Part shown: positions 17,277-26,533 of the stretch, one piece after another
How the letters are laid out: each line of letters starts with the position of its first letter
Position numbering within the stretch: position 1 is the stretch's first letter
Assembly: GCA_002722315.1 (NCBI GenBank)
Contig: PBLG01000046.1
Span: forward strand, 62,001-126,000
Direction of reading: 5' to 3'
DNA length: 64,000 bases
Source: Lysobacterales bacterium
GTDB taxonomy: Bacteria > Pseudomonadota > Gammaproteobacteria > Xanthomonadales > Wenzhouxiangellaceae
Notes under the pieces: model-generated
The model's database searches: none
What the model saw: the letters and a program-made list of their open reading frames with translations, nothing else
What the model was told of the DNA's origin: nothing
Made by a program: the position numbers and the translations under genes

Positions 17277-18857
17277 TCAGTCCGCCCCGATGTCGCCCTC
17301 GATACGACTTTGCGAGGGCGGGCCGCCCTTGCCGACATCGACCGAGAATGCCCGCACCATGCCGTAGCAGGCCGCGGCCAATAGCAGCGTCATCGGAAGC
17401 GCCATGGTAATCGCCGCCTGCTGGATGGCCGCCAGGCCGCCGACGATCAACAGCGTCGAGGCCACGGCGCCCTCGGATACCGCCCAGAACACGCGCTGCG
17501 AGACCGGCGGGTGGGGGTGGCCGCCGGAGGTCACCATGTCGTCGACCAGCGACCCGGAATCGGAGGACGTGATGAAGAAGATGATGATCACCAGCGTGGC
17601 GAATACCGTGGTGATCGAACCCAGCGGCAGTTCGCTCAGCAACAGGTGAAGCGAGACGGCCACGTCGTCGACCGCCTGCTGGGCGATATTGATTTCGGTG
17701 AATCGTTCCAGGTGCAGCGCGGTGCCGCCGAAGGTCGACATCCAGAAGAACGTCACCAGCGAGGGCACCAGCAGGCCCGCGGTGATCAGTTCGCGGACCG
17801 TACGCCCCTTCGAAATGCGGGCGACGAAGATGCCGACGAACGGCGACCACGAAATCCACCAGCCCCAGTAAAACAGCGTCCAGCGCGCCTGCCAGTCCGA
17901 GGCGGTCGCGAAATCGGTCTCCAGGCTGGTCTCGATCAAGGTCTGCAGGTATATGCCGAGGCCGCCGATCAGCGTTTCCAGGATATAGGCGGTCGGGCCG
18001 ACCAGGAACACGAACATGAGCAGCACGAATGCCAGCCCGATGTTCAGGGCCGAAAGGCGCCGGATGCCGCGCTGTATGCCTGATACGACCGAAACGGTGG
18101 CGACCGCCGTGATCGAGGCAATGATCAGCACCTGGACCAGGGTCGAGGTTTCTATGCCCAGCGACATCGAAAGGCCGGCGTTGATCTGCATCGCGCCCAG
18201 GCCCAGCGAAGTCGCAACTCCCAGCAGCGTGCCCACCGTGCACAGAATATCGGTCAGGTGGCCAGGCATCCCGTAGATGCGCTCGCCTATCAGCGGCCAG
18301 AGCACCGAGCGCGGCGCCAGCGGCAGTCCGGTGCGGAAATGGAAGTACGCGATGGACAGCGCCAGCACCAGGTAGATGGCCCAGGGATGCAGGCCCCAGT
18401 GGAAGAACGAATACCGGATCGCATCGTGCATGGCCGCCGCCGTTGCGGGATCGGCGTAGTGAGGCTCCAGGTAGTGATTGAGCGGCTCGGCCACGCCCCA
18501 GAACACCAGCCCGGTGCCCATGCCGGCGGCAAACAGCATCGCGAACCAGCTCAGCCGCCTGAATTCCGGTTCGTCGTCGGGCTTGCCGAGTTTCAGCCGG
18601 CCGGCCGGACTGAACACCACGGCCAGCGCAAACACGACCAGCGCCGTCGTGACCAGCATGTAGTACCAGCCCAGCGCATCGGCGATCCAGCCCTGGATGG
18701 CCTCGAAGGTGGCGGCTGCGGTGGCGGTGAATCCGCCGCCGAAGATGCAGAATGCGACGACCAGCGCCGCCGAGCCGAAGAACACCGTGGGCTGCATCCG
18801 CTTGAACGGCCCCAGCGGCCGCGCGAGATTGTGCTTCGGGTCCCGTTTTTCGGTCAT
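17277..18857 (-). CDS. BCCT family betaine/carnitine/choline transporter
   Basis: A 526-residue, twelve-helix sodium- or proton-coupled transporter of compatible solutes. The BCCT signature is present as RWTLFYWGWWISWSPFVG followed by the ISKGRTVRE loop. The early GMGTGLVFWGVAEPLNHY segment with its glycine-rich unwound helix is also typical. The start at 18857 (MTEKRDPKH) gives the usual short cytoplasmic N-terminus; an ATG 63 bases upstream is possible. It fits a saline habitat, but the substrate is not fixed by sequence. Confidence 0.9.
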   Translation of the reverse strand: MTEKRDPKHNLARPLGPFKRMQPTVFFGSAALVVAFCIFGGGFTATAAATFEAIQGWIADALGWYYMLVTTALVVFALAVVFSPAGRLKLGKPDDEPEFRRLSWFAMLFAAGMGTGLVFWGVAEPLNHYLEPHYADPATAAAMHDAIRYSFFHWGLHPWAIYLVLALSIAYFHFRTGLPLAPRSVLWPLIGERIYGMPGHLTDILCTVGTLLGVATSLGLGAMQINAGLSMSLGIETSTLVQVLIIASITAVATVSVVSGIQRGIRRLSALNIGLAFVLLMFVFLVGPTAYILETLIGGLGIYLQTLIETSLETDFATASDWQARWTLFYWGWWISWSPFVGIFVARISKGRTVRELITAGLLVPSLVTFFWMSTFGGTALHLERFTEINIAQQAVDDVAVSLHLLLSELPLGSITTVFATLVIIIFFITSSDSGSLVDDMVTSGGHPHPPVSQRVFWAVSEGAVASTLLIVGGLAAIQQAAITMALPMTLLLAAACYGMVRAFSVDVGKGGPPSQSRIEGDIGAD

Positions 18858-19012
18858 GAATGCACCATGGCGCGTGGACGCGCTTCCGGATGGATCGGTG
18901 TGCGCTCGTGCCGAGGCCACCCGCTGGTCGCGGCGACCGCGTTATTCGGGCAAAGCGCTTGCAGGGCGGGGTCTCCCAGGCGTCCGCGCCGCCTACCCGG
19001 GGCCCTGGCTCG

Positions 19013-20179
19013 CTAGAGTTCGATGGCGACCGCCGTGGCCTCACCCCCGCCGATGCACAGCGAAGCGACGCCGCGCTTGCCGCCGGTGGCTTTCAATGCG
19101 TGGATCAGCGTGACCAGGATGCGCGCACCGCTGCAGCCGATGGGGTGGCCCAGTGCGCAGGCGCCCCCGTGAATGTTGACCTTGTCGTGGGGCAGGCCGT
19201 GCTCGTGCATCGCGGCCATGGTGACCGTTGCGAAAGCCTCGTTGATCTCGTAGAGGTCGACTTCGTCGGCGCGCCAGCCGGCCCGCTCCAGCACTTTCTT
19301 CATCGCCCCGACCGGCGCGGTCGTGAACCATTCAGGTTCCTGGGAGTGGGTCGCGTGCGCGACGATCCTGGCCAGGGGCTGGATTCCGCGCCGTGAAGCA
19401 TTGTCGGCGCTCATCAGCACGAGGGCCGCGGCGCCGTCGGAAATCTTCGAAGAACTGGCCGCGGTGATCGTGCCGTCCTTGGCGAAGGCCGGACGCAGGT
19501 TCGGAATCTTGTCGACGTTGATCCGGCCGGGTTCCTCGTCGGTGGCGATCTCCATGTCGCCCTTGCGCGACTTGACCTTGACCGGCACGATTTCGCCGGA
19601 AAACAGGCCTTCTTCGATCGCCTTGTTGGCGCGCTCGACCGAGGCGCGCGAGAAATCGTCCTGCTGCTCGCGCGAAAAATTGTACTTGGCCGCGCACTTC
19701 TCGCCGAATCCGCCCATCATCTGGCCGTCGTAGGGGTTCTGCAGCCCGTCGAAGAACATGTGGTCGATCAGCTGGTCGTGGCCCATCCGCAGGCCGCGCT
19801 TGACCAGGTAGGGTGCGTTGGTCATCGACTCCATGCCGCCGGCAACGACCACGTCGGCCGAGCCTGCCCGGATCGCGTCATGCCCGAGCATCACCGCCTT
19901 CATGCCCGACCCGCAGACCTTGTTGAGCGTGGTCGCCCCGGCCGAAAGCGGCAGCCCGGCGCCGATCGAGGCCTGGCGGGCAGGCGCCTGGCCGGTGCCG
20001 GCCGGAAGCACGCAGCCCATCAGGACTTCCGACACGTCGTTGCCGTCGATACCCGAATCCTCGATCACCGCGCGAATGGCCGCGGCGCCAAGCTCCGGGG
20101 ATGAAACGGGCGAGAATTGTCCCTGGAACGCGCCGATCGCGGTGCGGCGCGCGGCGGTGATGACGATCGAATCGGTCAT
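19013..20179 (-). CDS. Acetyl-CoA C-acetyltransferase (thiolase)
   Basis: A 388-residue biosynthetic-type thiolase that interconverts two acetyl-CoA with acetoacetyl-CoA. The acyl-carrying Cys89 lies in NKVCGSGMKAVM, the substrate His is in the NIHGGACALGHPIGCSGAR segment, and the second catalytic cysteine is in SLCIGGGEATAVAIEL at the C-terminus. In this context it can complete leucine breakdown by cleaving acetoacetyl-CoA, or feed polyhydroxybutyrate synthesis. The start at 20179 (MTDSIVITAARRTA) matches the family; an upstream ATG at 20209 would add ten atypical residues. Confidence 0.93.
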   Translation of the reverse strand: MTDSIVITAARRTAIGAFQGQFSPVSSPELGAAAIRAVIEDSGIDGNDVSEVLMGCVLPAGTGQAPARQASIGAGLPLSAGATTLNKVCGSGMKAVMLGHDAIRAGSADVVVAGGMESMTNAPYLVKRGLRMGHDQLIDHMFFDGLQNPYDGQMMGGFGEKCAAKYNFSREQQDDFSRASVERANKAIEEGLFSGEIVPVKVKSRKGDMEIATDEEPGRINVDKIPNLRPAFAKDGTITAASSSKISDGAAALVLMSADNASRRGIQPLARIVAHATHSQEPEWFTTAPVGAMKKVLERAGWRADEVDLYEINEAFATVTMAAMHEHGLPHDKVNIHGGACALGHPIGCSGARILVTLIHALKATGGKRGVASLCIGGGEATAVAIEL

Positions 20180-20382
20180 GGTCGTGAATCCGTGATTGAA
20201 AACCGTCATATTATCGCAGGTCCCGGCAACGCTGGCCGAATGTCCCGGCGCAGTGCAAAAACATGACGAAGTATGCGGTGGGGGGACGTCGGCGCCGTTT
20301 CCGATCAGGGTCGAAAAGCCAGGGCGGCCCTCATCAGGACCAGGGCTGTTTCAGGGATTCGTTCCTGCAGGTTGCGGTGAAA

Positions 20383-22209
20383 TCAGGCGTTCACCGGCCA
20401 GAAATGGACCACGGCGAAGCTGGTGACGACCATCAGGATCAGGTTCAGCGGCGCGCCGACCCTCGGGAAGTCGGAGAATCGCAGCACACCGGTGCCGAAG
20501 ATCATGGTGTTTGTCTGGTAGCCGACCGGCGTCAGGAAACTGTTGGACGCGGCGAACATCACGGCGATGGTCAGTGCGATCGGGTTCAGCTCCAGCATCT
20601 GGGACAGCGAAATCGCGACCGGCACCAGTATGACCACCGAGGCGTTGTTGCTCAGGATACTGGTCAGCAGCGCGGTGGCGGCGTACAGCGCCATGACGAC
20701 GTAGACCGGGTCCCAGTTGACCGCATAGACGGCCAGCAGCGAACTGAGCCACGCGGCCGCGCCGGACTTGGTCATGGCTATCCCCAGCGGGATGATGCCG
20801 GCAAGCAGGAAGATCACGTCCCACGAGACGTCTTCGTACATGTCGGTCTTGCCGATGCATCCGGTCGCGAACATCGCGATCACGCCGGCGATCGCCGTCA
20901 GCACGATAGGCATCGGCGTCAGTGCCGCCAGGCCCACCACGGCGGCAACAATGCCGCCTGCCACCAGCATGCGCCGGGTATCGAAATCGTCCTTGTATTC
21001 GTCGAGCACGACGATATCGGTGTTGCGATGCAGGCGGGCCAGGGCGGTCTTGGAAATCTCCAGCAGCACGATCTCCCCGACGTGAAGCTTTTCCTGGCCG
21101 AGGCGACGTGAACGGACGGTCTTGGTATCGAGTCCTATCAGTCGCGCCTGGTAGCGCTTCCAGAAATCCACCGCGCGCGCGGTGCGGCCGTTGAACAGCC
21201 CACGGTTGCGCAGCAGGATGGGGACGAGCTGACCGTCGCTGCGCGCCTTGCGCGTGTCGCCGAAATCCGACAGGACATCGACGTGATTCTCCTTTATCAG
21301 GTCCATGATCTGGCGCACCGTAGCGCTTGCCATGATGATGTCGCCGGACTCGATCGGCGTGGTCCGTGCGCGCTTGATCCAGGTCTGTTCGGCGCGCGTG
21401 AGCTTCATGATCTCGGCGCCCGCATGGGCTTCGAACTTGGCGTCCTGCAGGGTCTTGCCGACCAATGGGCTGTCGTTGGGAACGCTCAGTTCGATAATGA
21501 AGCTTTCTTCTTCCTCCTGCTGCAGCGGGCGTGCATCGCTGGATGGCAGCAGCCACCGACCCAGGGTGAGGAAGTACAGGACGCCGACGCCGAGCACGAT
21601 GAGGCCCAGGTGCGCAAATTCGAACATGTCCAATTCACGCCCGACGCGCGGATCCTCGGCCAGGATGGCTGACGCCAGGATATTGGTGGAGGTCCCGATC
21701 AGCGTCAGCGTGCCGCCGAGCATGCCGAAGAAGCTCACGGGCATGAGCACCCGCGAGGCGCGCAGCTTGCTACGTCGGGCCATGTCGAGCACCAGCGGAA
21801 TCGATATCGCAACCGCCGCGGTGTTGTTGATGAACCCCGAGACCAGTCCGACCATGATTCCGATCACGATGATCTGTCGCACCTCGGAATTGCCCACCAG
21901 CGGAAACAGTCGCTTGCCGATCATGTGAATGAGGCCGGATCGCTGGATGCCGCCGGACAGGATGAACATGCACAGCACCGTGACCGTTGCAGTGCTTGAA
22001 AGGCCGGACAGGCTCTCGGAGACGTTCGGAAAAGCCGATTTGAGATCGACGCCACGCTCGAGCAGCCACTCGGAGTGGAACAGGATGGGAATGGCCATCA
22101 CGGTGACGAGAATCGCCAGCGCGGTCACGTCAACGGGCAGCTTCTCGGTCGCGAACAGGTAAAGGGCGCAACCGATGATCACGAACACCACGGCGATTTC
22201 AACAGTCAT
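20383..22209 (-). CDS. SLC13/DASS-type permease with TrkA-C (RCK) domains
   Basis: A 608-residue anion permease. Hydrophobic helices flank a central soluble insert (about residues 200-400) with two RCK_C/TrkA-C-like domains, for example LSVPNDSPLVGKTLQDAKF. This is the YfbS/SLC13-like architecture found in many marine gammaproteobacteria, assigned to sulfate, dicarboxylate or sodium-coupled transport. The SNNASVVILVPVAISL segment near the end corresponds to the conserved SNT-type motif of the DASS family. Substrate unknown. Confidence 0.85.
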   Translation of the reverse strand: MTVEIAVVFVIIGCALYLFATEKLPVDVTALAILVTVMAIPILFHSEWLLERGVDLKSAFPNVSESLSGLSSTATVTVLCMFILSGGIQRSGLIHMIGKRLFPLVGNSEVRQIIVIGIMVGLVSGFINNTAAVAISIPLVLDMARRSKLRASRVLMPVSFFGMLGGTLTLIGTSTNILASAILAEDPRVGRELDMFEFAHLGLIVLGVGVLYFLTLGRWLLPSSDARPLQQEEEESFIIELSVPNDSPLVGKTLQDAKFEAHAGAEIMKLTRAEQTWIKRARTTPIESGDIIMASATVRQIMDLIKENHVDVLSDFGDTRKARSDGQLVPILLRNRGLFNGRTARAVDFWKRYQARLIGLDTKTVRSRRLGQEKLHVGEIVLLEISKTALARLHRNTDIVVLDEYKDDFDTRRMLVAGGIVAAVVGLAALTPMPIVLTAIAGVIAMFATGCIGKTDMYEDVSWDVIFLLAGIIPLGIAMTKSGAAAWLSSLLAVYAVNWDPVYVVMALYAATALLTSILSNNASVVILVPVAISLSQMLELNPIALTIAVMFAASNSFLTPVGYQTNTMIFGTGVLRFSDFPRVGAPLNLILMVVTSFAVVHFWPVNA

Positions 22210-22319
22210 GGAAATGACCCGATCGTCGATTCAGAGAGGAGTGTAGCGGCTTTGCAGGAGCGCGTCGCGGTCCTTCGGTACCGCCCGGTTCCCGCCGGGC
22301 GGGAGGAGAGCTCGTCACT

Positions 22320-23474
22320 TCAGCCGCGCTCGTGGACCAGTTCGCGCCCGATCAGCATGCGCCGGATCTCGTTGGTCCCGGCACCGATATCATAGAGCTT
22401 GGCGTCGCGCAGCAGTCGGCCGGTAGGGTATTCGTTGATGTAGCCGTTGCCGCCCAGGGCCTGGATGGCCTCCAGCGCAACGTTGACCGCGCTGGTCGAC
22501 GAGTGAAGCAGGCAGGCCGCGGCGTCGATTCGCGATTTTTCCCCCGCATCGTAGGACTGGGCGGTCTGGTAGGCGAAGCCTCGCGACGACTGCAATGCCG
22601 CGTACATGTCGCCGATCTTGGCCTGCATCAGGCCGAAATCGCCCAGCCGCCGATCGAACTGCTTGCGCTCGCGCACGTAAGGCAGGACCTGGTCGAGGCA
22701 GGCCTGCATGATGCCGATGGGGCCGCCGGAAAGCACCAGCCGTTCCGAATTAAGGCCCGACATCAGGATCTTCACGCCGTGATGGACTTCGCCCAGCACG
22801 TTGGCGTCGGGAATCTCGCAGTTGTCGAATACCAGTTCGCAGGTATTGGAACCCCGCATGCCCAGCTTGTCGAGCTTCTGCGCCTTGGAAAAGCCCTTCA
22901 TGCCGTCCTCGACGATGAAGGCGGTCATGCATTTCGAGCCCGCGTCCTTGCCCGCGGTGCGCATGTAAACCACCGCCACGTCGCATTCCGGCCCGTTGGT
23001 GATCCACATCTTCGAGCCGTTGGCCACCCAGACGTCGCCGTGCTTCTCTGCCCGGCAGGCCATGGAGCCGACCACGTCGGAACCCGCGCCGGGCTCCGAC
23101 ATCGCCAGCGCGCCCTTGAACTGGCCCGAGACCAGCCCGGGCACGAATCGTTCGCGTTGATCCTCATTGCCGTTGCGATAGAGGTTGTCCAGGCACAGGT
23201 TCGAGTGGGCGCCGTACGAGAGCCCGACCGATGCCGAAGCCCGGGAGATCTCCTCCATTGCGACAAGGTGAGCCAGGTAGCCCATGTCCGAGCCGCCCAG
23301 AGCCTCGGGGATCGTGATCCCCAGCAGCCCCATTTCGCCGAGCGCGGTCCACAGCTCCTGCGGAAACTCGTTGGTCTCGTCGATGTCCGCGGCGCGCGGC
23401 GCGATCGATTCCTCGGCGAAGCGCCGAACGGATTCGCGCAGCAGTTCGATGTCTTCTGATAATTTCACTGTCAT
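22320..23474 (-). CDS. liuA: Isovaleryl-CoA dehydrogenase
   Basis: A 384-residue acyl-CoA dehydrogenase that oxidises isovaleryl-CoA to 3-methylcrotonyl-CoA with FAD, the first committed step of leucine catabolism after the ketoacid dehydrogenase. The segment SGLNSERLVLSGGPIGIM contains the glutamate that is the catalytic base in isovaleryl-CoA dehydrogenases (Glu254 in the human enzyme), and the C-terminus has IGAGTNEIRRMLIGREL. The rest of the pathway is in two other places of the window (liuD-liuC-liuB at 48-53 kb and liuE at 43 kb). Confidence 0.92.
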   Translation of the reverse strand: MTVKLSEDIELLRESVRRFAEESIAPRAADIDETNEFPQELWTALGEMGLLGITIPEALGGSDMGYLAHLVAMEEISRASASVGLSYGAHSNLCLDNLYRNGNEDQRERFVPGLVSGQFKGALAMSEPGAGSDVVGSMACRAEKHGDVWVANGSKMWITNGPECDVAVVYMRTAGKDAGSKCMTAFIVEDGMKGFSKAQKLDKLGMRGSNTCELVFDNCEIPDANVLGEVHHGVKILMSGLNSERLVLSGGPIGIMQACLDQVLPYVRERKQFDRRLGDFGLMQAKIGDMYAALQSSRGFAYQTAQSYDAGEKSRIDAAACLLHSSTSAVNVALEAIQALGGNGYINEYPTGRLLRDAKLYDIGAGTNEIRRMLIGRELVHERG

Positions 23475-23513
23475 GGCCTGTCAGCAGCAGTTGAATTCAG
23501 GCGGAAAAGCATC

Positions 23514-23654
23514 AACCACGAAGAACACGAAGAAAATAGGATCGAGAAAACCGGATCAATTTGACAGTTGCCGGCTCGAGACTGGCGTTTCCAGTGTTCT
23601 GCCTTCCCCGGTTTTGATCTTGCCGTGCTTATACCTTCGTGCCCTTCGTGGTTG
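23514..23654. repeat. CACGAAG-type inverted-repeat element
   Basis: AACCACGAAGAACACGAAG at the left is matched in inverse orientation by CCTTCGTGCCCTTCGTGGTT at the right, about 140 bases apart. A second, inner pair (GAAAACCGG at 23546 and CCGGTTTT at 23608) gives the element a nested palindromic structure. It fills the gap between leucine dehydrogenase and liuA. A sister copy lies at 35310-35460. Confidence 0.8.
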
Positions 23655-23691
23655 GATCGCCTTTGACTCTAATCCGGCATGCTACCCGCCA

Positions 23692-24795
23692 TCAATGATT
23701 TCCGCGTTCGCGGCCCGGGAAGCGGTGGGCGCGGCCCATGAACGGGAGCTTGAGCTTGCCGATGGTGGTAATGCGCTCCTCGGCCATGCGGTCGGCCGCC
23801 TTCCAGCTGGGAATGTTGTCGCGCTCGGCGATCTGGAAGATCTTCGAGACGTTGTAGTAGATCGTGCGCATCATGCGCTTGGCGCGTTCGCGGTTGTAGC
23901 CCTCGAACTCGATGGATACGTTCATCAGGCCGCCGGCGTTGACCGCATAATCGGGCGCGTAGATGATGCCGCGCGCTTCGAGCTCGTTACCGCACTCGTC
24001 GGTGGCCAGCTGGTTGTTGGCCGCCCCGCAGACGATCTTGAACTTGAACCGCGGAATGGTCTGCTCGTTGACGATCGCGCCCAGCGCGGTAGGGCAGAAC
24101 ACGTCGGCATCGACCTCGTAGATGTCGTCCAGACCCACCGCTTCGCAGCCCAGTTCGACGCACTGCTTGACCGCCTCGTCATTGATGTCGGTGACGAAGA
24201 CCTTGGCGCCTTCGTTGCGCAGCAGCTTGACCAGTTCGAAGCCGACGTGACCGACGCCCTGGATGGCGTAGCTGTAGTCGCCGACTTCCTCGTTGCCGAA
24301 CTTGTGCTGAAGGCTCGCACGAATGCCCTGCAGCGTGCCGAACGCGGTGAACGGCGAAGGGTCGCCGGAACCGCCGTGGACCTGGTGTACACCGACGCAG
24401 TTGTCCGTTTCCTGGAAGACGTATTCCATGTCGTTGACGTCGATGCCGACGTCTTCCGCCGTGATGTAGCGGCCGTTGAGCGAATCGATGAACCGTCCGA
24501 AGGAGCGGAACAGGGCCTCGGACTTGTCGGTGCGCGGATCGCCGATCAGCACCGACTTGCCGCCGCCCAGGTTCAGTCCGGCCACGGCCGCCTTGTAAGT
24601 CATGCCGCGCGACAGGCGCAGCACGTCGTCCAGCGCTTCCTGCTCTGTCGCGTAAGGCCACATCCGCAGGCCGCCCAGGGCAGGGCCCAGGGTGGTGTTG
24701 TGAATGGCGATGATGCCCTTGAGGCCGGCATCCTTGTTGTGGCAGAAAACGACCTGCTCGTGCTCGGTCGTGTGGATGGTTTCAAAAAGATTCAT
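23692..24795 (-). CDS. ldh: Leucine dehydrogenase (Glu/Leu/Phe/Val dehydrogenase family)
   Basis: A 367-residue NAD-dependent branched-chain amino acid dehydrogenase that deaminates leucine to 2-ketoisocaproate. Lys68 and Lys80 (AGLNLGGGK80SV) match the substrate and catalytic lysines of leucine dehydrogenase, and LGPALGGLRMWPY and the QGVGHVGFELVKLL Rossmann motif fit. Upstream of liuA with a repeat element in between, it supplies the start of leucine breakdown. Confidence 0.92.
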   Translation of the reverse strand: MNLFETIHTTEHEQVVFCHNKDAGLKGIIAIHNTTLGPALGGLRMWPYATEQEALDDVLRLSRGMTYKAAVAGLNLGGGKSVLIGDPRTDKSEALFRSFGRFIDSLNGRYITAEDVGIDVNDMEYVFQETDNCVGVHQVHGGSGDPSPFTAFGTLQGIRASLQHKFGNEEVGDYSYAIQGVGHVGFELVKLLRNEGAKVFVTDINDEAVKQCVELGCEAVGLDDIYEVDADVFCPTALGAIVNEQTIPRFKFKIVCGAANNQLATDECGNELEARGIIYAPDYAVNAGGLMNVSIEFEGYNRERAKRMMRTIYYNVSKIFQIAERDNIPSWKAADRMAEERITTIGKLKLPFMGRAHRFPGRERGNH

Positions 24796-25039
24796 TCAAT
24801 CCTCCAGGCTTCGCGCTTCTTGCGGCGCGAATTGTGAAAACTCATTTAACCGGCCCCCGAGAACCGGCGGGGATAAAAAGTCGTGCGTGTGGACAGCTAG
24901 ACTCAGCGGCGTATTTTAGCGGATTTGACGACTGCCGATGCCGGGGCGGAAGCTTCGCGGATTCGATGCTCGGAACGTGGCCCGACCAGGTGGTTGCAGT
25001 ACAATCGAAAGGTGTTGCAAATTGCTGGTTTCCCGACAC

Positions 25040-25053
25040 TTGATCGATATCAA
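25040..25053 (+). promoter_or_regulatory. FNR/ANR box upstream of cydAB
   Basis: TTGAT-CGAT-ATCAA is a perfect match to the FNR/ANR consensus TTGAT-N4-ATCAA. It lies 68 bases before the cydA start; possible -10 elements follow at 25075-25091. The gap from 24796 to 25120 otherwise holds only the ldh and cyd promoter regions. Confidence 0.85.
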
Positions 25054-25120
25054 TGCGGTGTGATCAACAAAACATTAGCTTGCGGTAATATTCAACCAGA
25101 CCTCAGCCGGAGCGCCGTGC

Positions 25121-26530
25121 ATGGAACTTGATCCTCTGCTTCTGTCCCGAATTCAGTTCGCTTTCGTGGTCTCCTTCCACGCGATCTTCCCGGTGTTCAC
25201 GATCGGGCTGGCGGCCTGGATCGCGGTGCTGGAGGCGCTCAACTATCGCCGACCCGATCCGGTGCGGGAAAAGCTCAGCCAGTTCTGGATCAAGATCTTC
25301 GCGCTGGTTTTCGGCATGGGCGTGGTCTCGGGTATCGTCATGGCGTTCCAGTTCGGCACCAACTGGTCGAACTTCTCCTACGCCGCCTCGAACTTCATGG
25401 GCCCGGTGCTCAGCTACGAGGTGGTCACGGCATTTTTCCTCGAGGCCACGTTCCTGGGCGTGCTGCTGTTCGGGCGCGACAAGGTGCCGCGCGGGGTTCA
25501 TCTTCTGGCCGCCTGCATGGTTGCCCTGGGGACGTTCATTTCGTCGTTCTGGATCCTGTCGGCCAACAGCTGGTTCCATACCCCGGCGGGCGTCGAGCTG
25601 GTCGACGGTCATTTCCAGGTCACGTCGTGGTTGCAGGCCATCTTCAACCCGTCGCTGCCGTTCCGCTTTGCCCACATGGCGCTGGCCTCCTTCATTACCG
25701 GCGGATTCGTCGTGGTAGCGGTCAGCGCCTGGTACCTGCTGCGCCGGCGCAATCCGCGATCCAGCCGCATGGCGTTGAAGATGACCGTGGTCATGCTTGC
25801 CGTGGCCACGCCGCTCCAGCTGTTCGTCGGCGACCTGCACGGGCTCAACACGCTGGAACATCAGCCGATCAAGGTCGCGGCGATGGAAGGGCACTGGGAA
25901 ACGAAAAAGGGCGCGCCGCTGGTGCTGTTCGGCTTGCCGGACTCGGAGGCCGAAAAGAACCACTTCGAAGTCGCGATTCCATACCTGGGCAGCCTGATCC
26001 TGACCCACAGCCTGGACGGCGAGGTCCAGGGTCTCAAGTCGGTGCCGTCCGAAGACCGGCCGCCGGTGGCGATCGTGTTCTGGAGTTTCCGGATCATGGT
26101 GGCGATCGGCCTGGTTTTCATTCTGCTGTCGTGGGCGGCGCTGGTCCAGATGCTGCGCGGCCGCCTGTTCGAGTCCCGGCCCCTCCTGACCGCGTTGTCG
26201 TGGTCGTACCCGCTGCCGTTCATTGCGGTGGTCGCGGGCTGGTTCGTCACCGAGATCGGGCGCCAGCCGTGGGTGGTCTACGGCATGATGCGGGTATCCG
26301 AGGCACTGACGCCGTCGCTCACCGGCGGCATGGCGCTGGCGACACTGATCGGCTATTTCGCGGTCTATGCCGTGGTGTTCGGCGCGGGCGTGTACTACCT
26401 GCGCCGCGTGATCCTGGATGGGCTGGAGCCCATAGAGAGCGCCCGGGATTCGGATTCGGCGCGGCCCAAGCGGCCGCTTTCGGCCCTGAATACCGGTTTT
26501 GACGGCGAAGCACAGGCGACGAGGAGCTGA
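25121..26530 (+). CDS. cydA: Cytochrome bd-type quinol oxidase subunit I (short Q-loop, CIO-like)
   Basis: A 469-residue subunit I of a cytochrome bd oxidase, which oxidises quinol and reduces oxygen to water with very high oxygen affinity. The N-terminal haem ligand His20 lies in SFHAIFPVF and a second His in RFAHMALASF. The protein is shorter than E. coli CydA (522), close to CioA of the cyanide-insensitive type, because the periplasmic Q-loop is short. The perfect FNR/ANR box upstream predicts induction at low oxygen. cydB, cydD and cydC follow with gaps of three bases or less. Confidence 0.94.
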   Translation: MELDPLLLSRIQFAFVVSFHAIFPVFTIGLAAWIAVLEALNYRRPDPVREKLSQFWIKIFALVFGMGVVSGIVMAFQFGTNWSNFSYAASNFMGPVLSYEVVTAFFLEATFLGVLLFGRDKVPRGVHLLAACMVALGTFISSFWILSANSWFHTPAGVELVDGHFQVTSWLQAIFNPSLPFRFAHMALASFITGGFVVVAVSAWYLLRRRNPRSSRMALKMTVVMLAVATPLQLFVGDLHGLNTLEHQPIKVAAMEGHWETKKGAPLVLFGLPDSEAEKNHFEVAIPYLGSLILTHSLDGEVQGLKSVPSEDRPPVAIVFWSFRIMVAIGLVFILLSWAALVQMLRGRLFESRPLLTALSWSYPLPFIAVVAGWFVTEIGRQPWVVYGMMRVSEALTPSLTGGMALATLIGYFAVYAVVFGAGVYYLRRVILDGLEPIESARDSDSARPKRPLSALNTGFDGEAQATRS

Positions 26531-26533
26531 ACG

